From assembly GCA_009784085.1 (NCBI GenBank), contig WRCJ01000049.1:1-12595 (forward strand): 12,595 nucleotides of DNA, given 5' to 3'. The translations under genes were made by a program, and so were the position numbers. Positions within the stretch are counted from its first letter, which is position 1. Each line of letters starts with the position of its first letter. Source of the DNA: Oscillospiraceae bacterium (GTDB lineage: Bacteria; Bacillota; Clostridia; Oscillospirales; UBA929). The notes under the pieces were generated by a model that worked only from the letters and a program-made list of their open reading frames with translations, ran no database searches and had not been told where the DNA came from. Shown here piece after piece: positions 6,360 through 12,595 of the stretch.

Positions 6360-7814
6360 TTAACGATTGATAATTCCAGATACGATCTTGCGTTCATCCA
6401 TCGGTCGCCGCGTGCCGTGGACCTCTTGGTAGGTCTCGTGCCCTTTTCCGCACAGCAACACGGTGTCCCCGGGTTTGGCCTCCAGCAAGGCCAGTTCGAT
6501 GGCGCTCGCGCGGTCGGCTTCCACCTTTACGGGCGGCGCGTTTTTGGGGATCCCGGACAGAATATCCTCGATAATCGCCGAGGGTTCCTCGGTGCGTGGG
6601 TTGTCCGAGGTCACCACGAGGAGCGACGAATCCCGCGCCGCCGCCTGCGCCATGAGCGGACGCTTGGCGCGGTCACGGTCGCCGCCGCACCCAAACAGCG
6701 TGATGAGGCGCCCCGAATGGCTTTTCATCGTGGAAATCACGTTAGCCAGCGCATCGGGCGTGTGGGCATAGTCGATGATCACGGTCACGCCGGGCGGCCC
6801 GGGGACGACCTCCATGCGCCCCGTCACCGGCGGCACGTCCCGTATCGCGGTGGCGATATCCCCCAAGGAGATGCCTTCGGACAACGCCGTCGTCACGGCG
6901 GCCAGCGCGTTGTACACCGAAAACGCGCCCGGCGTCGCCCACTCGATGCGCGCAATATCCAGTTGTGTCACCGCCTCGAACTCCACCCTGTTGGATTTCA
7001 GCTTGATGTTCTTGGCTGTCACATCGGCGCGGTCATGCCGGGCGGAATAGGTGACCGCCTCGGAACCCGGCCTCTCGGCCAGGCGTAGCCCGTACTCGTC
7101 GTCTATGTTGACAATGCCCAGATCGGCTTGGGCGAACAATTGCGCCTTCGCCGCAAAATATTCCTCCATATCGCGGTGGTAGTCCAAATGATCCTGCGAC
7201 AGATTGGTAAACACCGCCCGATGGTATTGAATGCCCCAGGTGCGCCGCTGGGTGAGCGCTTGCGAGGAGACCTCCATCACACAGCGTTCGCAGCCGGCGT
7301 CGGCCATCTCCCTGAACAGCACCTGTAGGTCTACCGCGTCGGGCGTCGTGAATGACGTGAATTCGGAAGGCATGCGCCGATCCCCGATGAGAATGGCGTT
7401 CGTCCCGATGAGGCCGCATGGCCGCGGGAACAAGCGATCGAACAGGCCTTTGAGGATATGCGTGACGGTGGTCTTCCCATTGGTACCCGTGACGCCGATC
7501 ATGCGAAGGTCCGCGGCCGGCTTGCCGTAATAGTTGGCGGCCATGAGGGCCAGTGCAATGCGGGCGTCCGGCACGAGGACCAGGGGGATATCGATATCCG
7601 TCTCGCGTTCCGCCACCACCAACGCGACCCCCGACGCGACAGCTTCCGCGATATACTTAAAGCCGTCGGTCTGGACGCCCGGTATGGCGAAAAAGACATC
7701 CCCCGGCGCCAATTGACGGGAGTCGGCCCGTAGCCTCTGGACATCGAGATCGCCTGATGCCCCGTTGCGCAGCGCGGCATCGTCCAAACCCACAAGCAAT
7801 TCACCCAATTTCAC
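6360..7814 (-). CDS. murE: UDP-MurNAc-tripeptide ligase MurE (meso-diaminopimelate type)
   Basis: MurE is the cytoplasmic ATP-dependent ligase that adds the third residue to UDP-MurNAc-L-Ala-D-Glu. The 484-residue protein shows the three Mur-ligase domains: N-terminal UDP-binding (about 1-103), central ATPase with GVTGTNGKTT (107-116), and a C-terminal domain starting near TGRME (331). Lys223 in YFAAKAQLF matches the carbamylated lysine. D-N-P-R (404-407) and GKGHETY (456-462) are present. DNPR is the known signature for meso-diaminopimelate, as opposed to lysine, so this organism likely has DAP-type wall. The start is a GTG at 7814, 20 bp after the PBP stop, with AAGGGGG about 9 nt upstream. 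The nearby ATG at 7833 is out of frame. Confidence 0.96.
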   Translation of the reverse strand: MKLGELLVGLDDAALRNGASGDLDVQRLRADSRQLAPGDVFFAIPGVQTDGFKYIAEAVASGVALVVAERETDIDIPLVLVPDARIALALMAANYYGKPAADLRMIGVTGTNGKTTVTHILKGLFDRLFPRPCGLIGTNAILIGDRRMPSEFTSFTTPDAVDLQVLFREMADAGCERCVMEVSSQALTQRRTWGIQYHRAVFTNLSQDHLDYHRDMEEYFAAKAQLFAQADLGIVNIDDEYGLRLAERPGSEAVTYSARHDRADVTAKNIKLKSNRVEFEAVTQLDIARIEWATPGAFSVYNALAAVTTALSEGISLGDIATAIRDVPPVTGRMEVVPGPPGVTVIIDYAHTPDALANVISTMKSHSGRLITLFGCGGDRDRAKRPLMAQAAARDSSLLVVTSDNPRTEEPSAIIEDILSGIPKNAPPVKVEADRASAIELALLEAKPGDTVLLCGKGHETYQEVHGTRRPMDERKIVSGIINR

Positions 7815-7834
7815 GAGACGTAACCCCCTTCATC

Positions 7835-10096
7835 CTAGTCTTGTAAGCTTTTTTCCCTGAACTCCACATGTACCACCGAACCGGTGGGCGCCTCCTGGTC
7901 TGCCGGGAAATCCTGGGCATAGGCAAAAATCTCGGCGTCGTCTGTCGCGGCGGCGCCGGTCGCCGACATGAAAAACCCAGCCAGGCGCAAAACCTTGTCG
8001 GCTTCGTCCATGCTCATTTCAAAGACATCCGGTACCACGGCGGTCTCGATAGGCGTGCCCTCCCCCAGGTATAAGACCATCTCGGTTGTGCCGGCAATGC
8101 GTTCGCCGGCCTTCGGGACTTGCAGGGTGACATTGCCCCCCCCGCCCACCATGCGGTAATTGACGCCCTGGTAGTCCAGCAGGTTTTCCGCGTCGGATCG
8201 GGACATGCCCTGCACAGACGGCACGACGATCTCCGCCGAGAGCAATTCCTCCTCCGTGTATTTGGGTTCGACCTGCAGATAGGGAAGGATTTCAGACAGC
8301 ATGCGCCCGGCTGCCGGCGCGGCCATGCCGCCGCCGGTGCGCAGGTTGGACGGTTCCGACATCGGCTCGTCCAGCATGACCAGCAACGCCACCTTAGGGT
8401 CGTCCGCCGGCGCGAAGGCCACAAAGGAAACGACGTATTTCCCTTGCGTATACGCGCCTGTCTCGACGTTTCGCTTCTGGGAGGTGCCTGTCTTGCCGGC
8501 GACGCGGTAGCCGGCCACGTAGGCGTTCCGGCCGGTGCCGCGGCTGACGACGGTCTCCAGGATGCTACAGAGTTGCTTGGATGTTTCCTGCGAGATAACC
8601 TTGCGGACGACTTCCGGCTCGAAGGATTTGACCACGTTGCCTTTCGCGTCGACGAGGGCGCGGACCACATGCGGCTTCATCAAGTTTCCGCCGTTGGCGA
8701 TGGCCGACACAGCCGTGACAAGCTGGATGGGCGTCAACGTGAAGGTCTGCCCGAAGGAATAGGTGGACAGCGTGACCAGGTTGTCAAACGCCGACCAGGT
8801 ATGATGTACGCCTTTCGATTCCCCCGGAAGGTCGATGCCCGTCTTCTCGGTAAATCCAAAAGCCTTGAAATATTCGTAGTATTTTTCGGTACCCACGCGC
8901 TGTGCTACCGTGATCATGACCGGGTTACAGGAATTTTGCATGCCGCTCACGAAGGTTTCGTCTCCATGCCCGGACAGCCTGTGGCAGTGGATGGGGCTTC
9001 CCCAGCCCGGCACCATGACATAACCCGAGCAAAAGAAGGTGTCGTCGGGGCTGACCGCCTTTTCCTCCAGCGCGATGGCTGCCGTGATAATCTTGAAGGT
9101 GGATCCGGGCTCGTAGGTGTCCACGACGGCCTTGTTGCGCCATTGGGCGAGCCGTGCGGTTTCCCGGGCGCTGTCCAGCTCGGCGCCGGACAAACCGTCC
9201 AAGAGTTCCAGCGCCGCCAGGTCTGTGATTTCCCTGGGCGCATTGGGGTCGAAGCCGCCTTGGGCATCCATGGCCAAAATCTCCCCGGTATGGACATCCA
9301 TGACAATGGCCGCCGCGCGTTGCGTCACCTGATGATCAATCACCGCCTCCTTGAGATGCGTCGATACGATATTTTGAATCGTGGAATCCAGGGTCAAGAT
9401 GAGATCATGGCCGTTTTGCGCCTCATATGTCTTTTCATGCAGGAAGGGGATGCTTTGCTCCCGGCCGTCCTTGGCGGAAATCACGCGGCCCGCCGTCCCC
9501 GTGAGATAGCTATCATAGATTTTCTCGACGCCGTCCAGCCCTTCCAACATACCGCTCACGAACCCCAACACATGGGAAGAGAAGTCGCCGTTTGGATAGT
9601 TGCGCCGATAATCCGTCTCAAAATACACGGCCCGCCCCAACTTGTTCTCCTTGATGAAAGCGAGCACGGCCTCGGCAGTCTCCCCCTCGACGCGCCTTTT
9701 GACGACTTCGTATAATCGGTCGGTCAATTGCGTGAGCGCGTATACCTTGTCATAACTGACGTCGAGGATGCGGGAGAGCCCCTGCGCGATGAGAATAGCC
9801 TGCGCTTCGTCCTTGATGACCTTCGGCGCGAGGATGAGCGTGTCCGCGCGGACACAGGCGGCCAGCGTGTTGTAATTCCTGTCGAATATGTTGCCCCGGA
9901 CAGGCCGGAGGACCTCTTCGCGGATTTGCTGTGCGACAGCCTGGCGTTCGTACTGGGCGCCTTCCACGATCTGGATCTGATACAGCCTCCAGCCCAGGGG
10001 GACGAACAGGAATACCCCGAACAAGGCGGCCAGCACAACCGTACGGCGCAGTACCGATCGGTTCAGGCGGCGGGACGATTTCCACTTCTCTTTCAT
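7835..10096 (-). CDS. ftsI: Class B penicillin-binding protein (FtsI/PbpB/SpoVD type) with two PASTA domains
   Basis: A septal D,D-transpeptidase that cross-links new peptidoglycan, partner of FtsW. The 753-residue protein has a basic N-terminus, one membrane anchor (about 18-38), a PBP dimerisation domain beginning REEVLRPVRGNIFDRN (59-74), and a transpeptidase domain with all three active-site motifs: S-T-F-K (332-335, Ser332 catalytic), S-C-N (389-391) and K-T-G-T (535-538). Two PASTA domains follow (about 622-679 and 685-747), as in Bacillus PbpB; SpoVD there has one. Whether it serves vegetative division, sporulation or both cannot be told. The ATG at 10096 is 39 bp after ftsL; no strong ribosome site is visible, and the gap is filled by a 9-bp tandem repeat. 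The next gene, murE, follows 20 bp later. Confidence 0.93.
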   Translation of the reverse strand: MKEKWKSSRRLNRSVLRRTVVLAALFGVFLFVPLGWRLYQIQIVEGAQYERQAVAQQIREEVLRPVRGNIFDRNYNTLAACVRADTLILAPKVIKDEAQAILIAQGLSRILDVSYDKVYALTQLTDRLYEVVKRRVEGETAEAVLAFIKENKLGRAVYFETDYRRNYPNGDFSSHVLGFVSGMLEGLDGVEKIYDSYLTGTAGRVISAKDGREQSIPFLHEKTYEAQNGHDLILTLDSTIQNIVSTHLKEAVIDHQVTQRAAAIVMDVHTGEILAMDAQGGFDPNAPREITDLAALELLDGLSGAELDSARETARLAQWRNKAVVDTYEPGSTFKIITAAIALEEKAVSPDDTFFCSGYVMVPGWGSPIHCHRLSGHGDETFVSGMQNSCNPVMITVAQRVGTEKYYEYFKAFGFTEKTGIDLPGESKGVHHTWSAFDNLVTLSTYSFGQTFTLTPIQLVTAVSAIANGGNLMKPHVVRALVDAKGNVVKSFEPEVVRKVISQETSKQLCSILETVVSRGTGRNAYVAGYRVAGKTGTSQKRNVETGAYTQGKYVVSFVAFAPADDPKVALLVMLDEPMSEPSNLRTGGGMAAPAAGRMLSEILPYLQVEPKYTEEELLSAEIVVPSVQGMSRSDAENLLDYQGVNYRMVGGGGNVTLQVPKAGERIAGTTEMVLYLGEGTPIETAVVPDVFEMSMDEADKVLRLAGFFMSATGAAATDDAEIFAYAQDFPADQEAPTGSVVHVEFREKSLQD

Positions 10097-10097
10097 A

Positions 10098-10124
10098 TCA
10101 CACTACTCACACTACTCACACTAC
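10098..10124 (-). repeat. Three 9-bp tandem repeats before the PBP start
   Basis: The plus strand reads TCACACTAC three times without mismatch (10098-10124); the minus strand reads GTAGTGTGA. The block ends one base before the PBP ATG (10096) and fills most of the ftsL-PBP gap, so it replaces the usual ribosome-site region. Only weak GAG/GTG-like pairing with 16S rRNA is offered, by the GAGTAG at unit junctions. Confidence 0.9.
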
Positions 10125-10135
10125 CCGTCGCGATG

Positions 10136-10576
10136 TCAATCTTCCAAAACTTCGGCGTGATCCTCGCCGGAGAGATCGATGTAAATGATCTGGTTTTCGG
10201 AAGGCTTGACCATGTCCAACTCTTCTCTGGCGATGCGCTCTATCTCCTGCACGTCAATCAGATCTTCCCTTTGCTTGAGCAACAGGGCTTCCTCCTTTTG
10301 GAGCATTTGGATCTCCTTGAGGGAATCCCGGGACTTCTGGCCCACCTCGGCCATGCGCATGTAGGAGTAGACAATAAAAATCAGGAGGGCCGTGACGCAC
10401 AGGAAGATGACGACACTGTGAACGCGCAGGCGTGCGTGCGGCCTCGTAGCCACTCTCTCCCGGGGGACAGGCAGGACCCGGACAGGGGGCGCCTCGACGG
10501 CCACCGCTTCGCGGACCTGGGGACGTGTGTCAAAGCGGGAAAGGTCGGGAGCGACCTTCGATGCGGCGGTAGACAT
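10136..10576 (-). CDS. ftsL: Septum-site protein FtsL
   Basis: FtsL is a small bitopic protein that forms the FtsQ(DivIB)-FtsL-DivIC complex and activates the septal synthase. The 146-residue protein has a basic, Pro-rich cytoplasmic part (1-52), one membrane segment (about 53-71) and an extracellular coiled coil (about 76-125) with Glu/Lys/Leu heptads. It ends in the family's IERIAREELDMVKPSENQIIY block (112-132), close to the usual A-R-E-E-L-G-M-V. FtsL diverges strongly, so the call rests on this topology and on its place between rsmH and the PBP. ATG 10576 is chosen over the in-frame GTG at 10582 because GAGGTG (10582-10587) sits 5 nt before it. A DivIC-like protein would look similar. 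Confidence 0.85.
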   Translation of the reverse strand: MSTAASKVAPDLSRFDTRPQVREAVAVEAPPVRVLPVPRERVATRPHARLRVHSVVIFLCVTALLIFIVYSYMRMAEVGQKSRDSLKEIQMLQKEEALLLKQREDLIDVQEIERIAREELDMVKPSENQIIYIDLSGEDHAEVLED

Positions 10577-10581
10577 AATCA

Positions 10582-10587
10582 CACCTC
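10582..10587 (-). promoter_or_regulatory. Ribosome binding site of ftsL
   Basis: The minus strand reads GAGGTG, 5 nt before the ATG at 10576. The alternative GTG start at 10582 overlaps this site, which decides for the ATG. Confidence 0.75.
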
Positions 10588-10638
10588 GACTTGCTATATT
10601 TTGCTGGAATTATTGCTACTAGTTCGCCATATATATAT

Positions 10639-10686
10639 ATTATGTCATACATTATGCTATATATTATGCTATATATTATGCTAGAT
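10639..10686 (-). repeat. Four 12-bp AT-rich tandem repeats in the rsmH-ftsL gap
   Basis: Plus-strand units are ATTATGTCATAC, ATTATGCTATAT, ATTATGCTATAT and ATTATGCTAGAT, preceded by an AT dinucleotide run (10629-10640) and followed by looser related words up to about 10710. On the minus strand the units present CATAAT four times at 12-bp spacing, each one base off a TATAAT -10 box. The 136-bp gap between the rsmH stop and the ftsL start is otherwise empty. A promoter for ftsL is possible here, but I find no well-placed -35 box. Confidence 0.85.
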
Positions 10687-10712
10687 AAGTGCCATATATT
10701 AAGCCATATTTG

Positions 10713-11666
10713 TTACACAATCTTCTCTGCGGCGCGAAGTTTTGCGCCTTTTGCCCTCCTGTTATGCGCCAACTCGTCTTCGTTTGGCGCGAGGTGTTTT
10801 CGGTATACGGGCTTGATGGTCGGCGTTTTCCCGCAAACGCATACCGGGAAATCCGGCGGGCATTTGCAACCGGTGGCGGCGTCGCGTAGCACGGTCTTGA
10901 CGATGCGATCCTCCCCCGAGTGGAAACTGATGGCAACCAGGCGCCCGCCCGGCGACAATAGGCCGATGGCAATCACAAGGCCAGTTTTAAGGCCCGCCAG
11001 TTCATCGTTGACTGCCACGCGAATGGCTTGGAAGCTTCGTTTGGCAGGGTGGCCCTTTCCCCGCCGGGCAGCTGGCGGCAACGCGCTGACAACGATACTG
11101 GCCAGCTGCCCGGTGGTCAGAATGGGCGTATGTGATCTCTTCTTCTCAATGGCTGCGGTGATGAGTGACGCATGTACCTCTTCTCCGTAGTCATGCAAAA
11201 TAGCCTTCAGTTTTTCCGCCGGCCAACCATTGACGATGTCGTACGCGCTGAGGGGGGCGTCCGGATCCATGCGCATGTCCAGCGGCGCATCGGGAAACCG
11301 GTAGGAAAACCCGCGCGACGGGTCGTCGAATTGGGGCGAGGACACCCCACAGTCGAACAGGATGCCATCGACCTGGTGAATGCCTTGCGCGGCCAACAGT
11401 TTGTCCATATCCCGGTAATCGCCGCGTAGCAGCAGGAGTTGGATCGTACCCTGATAATCCGCCAGGCGGCCGGCGGCCCGCGCGAGGGCCTGCGGATCCT
11501 TGTCAATGCCGATGAGCTTCCCGCCCCGCAATTGTTCGGCGATGCGCCGGGCATGCCCCCCGGCGCCCAGCGTGGCGTCCACGTACAGCCCGTCCGGGCG
11601 GATGGCCAACGCCTCCATGCATTGATCCGGCATGACCGGTATGTGCGAGAAGGCAGTGGCTTCCAT
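10713..11666 (-). CDS. rsmH: 16S rRNA (cytosine1402-N4)-methyltransferase RsmH (MraW)
   Basis: RsmH methylates N4 of C1402 in 16S rRNA, in the decoding centre, using S-adenosylmethionine; it is the regular second gene of dcw clusters. The 317-residue protein begins MEATAFSHIPVMPDQCMEAL, matching the family H-x-P-V-M/L start. It has the SAM-binding loop YVDATLGAGGHAR (28-40), GILFDCGVSSPQFD (101-114), the G-F-S-Y-R-F-P-D-A-P-L-D-M-R-M-D block (119-134), and ends with NRRAKGAKLRAAEK, close to the family's N-x-R-x-x-S-A-K-L-R-x-A-E. The ATG overlaps the mraZ stop as TGATG, which suggests translational coupling. The frame is open to 11753, but the added residues are a shadow of mraZ. Confidence 0.96.
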   Translation of the reverse strand: MEATAFSHIPVMPDQCMEALAIRPDGLYVDATLGAGGHARRIAEQLRGGKLIGIDKDPQALARAAGRLADYQGTIQLLLLRGDYRDMDKLLAAQGIHQVDGILFDCGVSSPQFDDPSRGFSYRFPDAPLDMRMDPDAPLSAYDIVNGWPAEKLKAILHDYGEEVHASLITAAIEKKRSHTPILTTGQLASIVVSALPPAARRGKGHPAKRSFQAIRVAVNDELAGLKTGLVIAIGLLSPGGRLVAISFHSGEDRIVKTVLRDAATGCKCPPDFPVCVCGKTPTIKPVYRKHLAPNEDELAHNRRAKGAKLRAAEKIV

Positions 11667-12085
11667 CAATAGCCCAGTTCGTCCATGGCTTCGAGCATGG
11701 CCTCCTGCGTGAGCTCCTCGGCCACGAACCGTTGCCAAATCTCCTCGCTCCAAATCTCGGCCCGGTTTCCGACGCCCAAAACCACGACATCCTTCGTAAG
11801 GCCGGCATACTCGCGCAACGCAAGCGGCAACAGGATGCGGCCCTGCGCGTCCAATTCGAAGCGGGTGGCTGTCGGAAATAGCGTGAGCTGCAAACGGCGC
11901 GCGCGGCTGATGGGCAACGCCGCCAGTTTCGCCTCAATCTCGCGCCAATCCTTTTCCGAATAGATGAAGAGGCTCTGGCCCACGCCCTTGGAGACATAGA
12001 TGACATTGCTCAGCTCGGCGCGGAACTTGACCGGGACGGCCATACGTCCCTTGGCGTCCAATGCGTATCGGTATTCGCCTGTCAA
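11666..12085 (-). CDS. mraZ: Transcriptional regulator MraZ
   Basis: MraZ is a ring-forming DNA-binding protein of the AbrB-like fold that represses its own dcw promoter through TGGGN repeats. The protein has the two tandem MraZ domains with the D-x-x-x-R signatures DAKGR (10-14) and DAQGR (79-83). The start is probably the TTG at 12085: it gives M-T-G-E-Y-R-Y-A-L-D-A-K-G-R, just like the family's N-terminus, and has a perfect GAGGTG ribosome site 6 nt upstream. A GTG at 12094 and an ATG at 12151 are in frame. The latter would need the transcript to start at its first bases and would place the MraZ boxes inside the gene. With TTG the protein is 139 residues, the normal size. The stop overlaps the rsmH ATG. 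Confidence 0.93.
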   Translation of the reverse strand: MTGEYRYALDAKGRMAVPVKFRAELSNVIYVSKGVGQSLFIYSEKDWREIEAKLAALPISRARRLQLTLFPTATRFELDAQGRILLPLALREYAGLTKDVVVLGVGNRAEIWSEEIWQRFVAEELTQEAMLEAMDELGY

Positions 12086-12091
12086 TTTCCC

Positions 12092-12097
12092 CACCTC
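12092..12097 (-). promoter_or_regulatory. Ribosome binding site of mraZ
   Basis: The minus strand reads GAGGTG with 6 nt to the TTG at 12085. It supports that rare start codon and weakens the GTG at 12094, which overlaps the site. It also overlaps a third TGGGG word (12089-12093), so bound MraZ could in principle block this site. Confidence 0.75.
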
Positions 12098-12129
12098 GCC
12101 CGAATATTGTCGTAAATTCCGGTGGTATT

Positions 12130-12144
12130 TCCCACATTTCCCCA
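12130..12144 (-). promoter_or_regulatory. MraZ operator (TGGGN direct repeats)
   Basis: The minus strand has TGGGG (12140-12144) and TGGGA (12130-12134), separated by 5 nt, giving the 10-bp period known for MraZ boxes in Escherichia coli. The surrounding words GTGGGGAAAT and GTGGGAAATA are near-copies. One more period upstream is a degenerate TGTTT. The boxes lie at about +4 to +18 from the predicted start of transcription, fitting autorepression. Confidence 0.75.
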
Positions 12145-12154
12145 CCGCCAAACA

Positions 12155-12183
12155 AGTATATCCTATATCGTAAGAAAAATCAA
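12155..12183 (-). promoter_or_regulatory. Sigma-A-type promoter of the mraZ operon
   Basis: On the minus strand TTGATT (12178-12183) is separated by 17 bp from TATACT (12155-12160). Transcription would begin near 12148, just before the MraZ boxes, and give a leader of roughly 63 nt before the TTG start. The DNA upstream (about 12191-12238) is strongly A/T-rich with A-tracts and could act as an UP element. This is the only good promoter seen ahead of mraZ-rsmH-ftsL-PBP-murE-mraY-ftsW-murG-ftsQ. Confidence 0.7.
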
Positions 12184-12238
12184 TCCCCTGAACAGGAAAA
12201 CATTTTTTTTGTTGTTTTCGTTATTTTGGTTGTTTTAT

Positions 12239-12272
12239 GGCGAATGACAGAACAAATGTTCTGTCATTCGCC
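12239..12272. repeat. Perfect 16-bp inverted repeat with a LexA-like core
   Basis: The arms GGCGAATGACAGAACA and TGTTCTGTCATTCGCC are perfectly complementary around a 2-nt centre. The core GAAC-AAAT-GTTC (12250-12261) fits the Gram-positive SOS-box pattern GAAC-R-N-R-Y-GTTC, though the flanking bases are A and T instead of C and G. Neither strand has a T-run after the hairpin, so it is not a standard intrinsic terminator. It lies about 55 bp upstream of the mraZ -35 box. It may be an operator, a transcript hairpin for a gene beyond the window, or part of a small mobile repeat. Confidence 0.9.
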
Positions 12273-12298
12273 GAAACACATCCCCCGCGCAGTCGCAG

Positions 12299-12595
12299 GA
12301 TCCACGTACCCCCGGTCCCGCCGCCGTGTAGGGGACGCGCCCCCGCGCGTCCCGCCGCGCCCCCGCCCCCGACGCCGTTGTCGTAGGGGACGCGCCCCCG
12401 CGCGTCCCGCCGTACCCACGTTTCCCCCGGTCCCCCCGGCGCCGTTGTAGGGGACGCGCCCCCGCGCGTCCCGCCGTATCCACGTATCCCCGGTCCCCAC
12501 GGCGCGTCGGGACGCGCCGCACGGTGTTGAAACCGCGCGGCACGCCCCCCATCGTCACCCCGCCGCCGTGTAGGGGACGCGCCCCCGCGCGTCCC
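12299..12595. repeat. GC-rich array of palindromic repeats, running off the window
   Basis: A 26-base palindromic word, starting GTAGGGGACGCG and ending CGCGTCCC, occurs identically at 12328-12353, 12383-12408, 12447-12472 and 12570-12595. Each copy has arms GGGACGCGC and GCGCGTCCC around CCCC. A fifth, altered palindrome GGCGCGTC-GG-GACGCGCC is at 12501-12518. Copies sit in a longer unit that also contains CCACGT and CCCCGGTCCC, repeated at spacings of 55, 64 and 123 bp. The last copy ends exactly at the window edge. Together with 12273-12298 this stretch of over 300 bp holds no credible gene; open frames through it encode only Gly/Arg/Pro repeats. Confidence 0.88.

Noticed and set aside
10680..10694. 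Sigma-54-like element TGGCAC-N5-TAGC upstream of ftsL
   Set aside because: One mismatch in the -12 box, inside AT-rich repeats, with no activator site or sigma-54 context; chance match is likely.
12239..12272. Rho-independent terminator
   Set aside because: The stem is strong but neither strand has a T-run directly after it.
12235..12558. Gly/Arg-rich proteins encoded across the palindromic array on both strands
   Set aside because: The peptides merely repeat the palindrome (GRVPY, GARPL words), lack a ribosome site and show no domain; treated as non-coding repeat.
12299..12595. CRISPR array
   Set aside because: Repeats are long palindromes with uneven spacing of 55 to 123 bp and spacers that are themselves related; no cas gene is present.

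Overview
The window carries a division-and-cell-wall (dcw) cluster read from right to left on the minus strand, plus the 3' part of a queuosine gene on the plus strand at the left edge. The DNA is GC-rich, with AT-rich islands at regulatory gaps. Three things point to a Bacillota (Clostridia-like) bacterium with diaminopimelate-type peptidoglycan: the gene order mraZ-rsmH-ftsL-PASTA transpeptidase-murE-mraY-ftsW-murG-ftsQ/divIB-ftsZ, a class B PBP with two C-terminal PASTA domains, and a MurE with the DNPR motif. No genus can be named from the sequence alone.

Layout, left to right. At 3-461 (+) is the C-terminal part of QueH, cut by the window edge. It converges with ftsZ (473-1597, -) across 11 bp. 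Upstream of ftsZ is a 263-bp gap holding a good sigma-A-type promoter, eight 12-bp tandem repeats in the predicted leader, and a weak AT-rich hairpin with a U-tract after ftsQ. Then come ftsQ (1861-2643), murG (2684-3829), ftsW (3852-5297), mraY (5362-6333), murE (6360-7814), ftsI/spoVD-type PBP (7835-10096), ftsL (10136-10576), rsmH (10713-11666) and mraZ (11666-12085), all on the minus strand. The mraZ promoter (12155-12183) is followed by two TGGGN boxes 10 bp apart, a likely MraZ autoregulatory operator. From 12239 to the right edge there is no gene: a perfect 16-bp inverted repeat with a LexA-like core, then a GC-rich array of palindromic repeats.

How the genes work together: MurE adds the third residue of the peptidoglycan stem. 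MraY makes lipid I and MurG makes lipid II. FtsW polymerises the glycan and the PBP cross-links it. FtsL and FtsQ (DivIB) tie this synthase to the septum, and FtsZ forms the ring. mraZ to ftsQ reads as one operon. ftsZ probably has its own promoter as well.

The main oddities: murF, murD, murC, murB and ftsA are absent from positions where many dcw clusters carry some of them. Short tandem repeats lie in several gene-to-gene gaps and low-complexity DNA lies in two gene segments. FtsZ has an unusual C-terminal tail and FtsW a repetitive 85-residue C-terminal extension. No wholly new multi-gene system is visible; the novel material is in the repeats and regulatory gaps.
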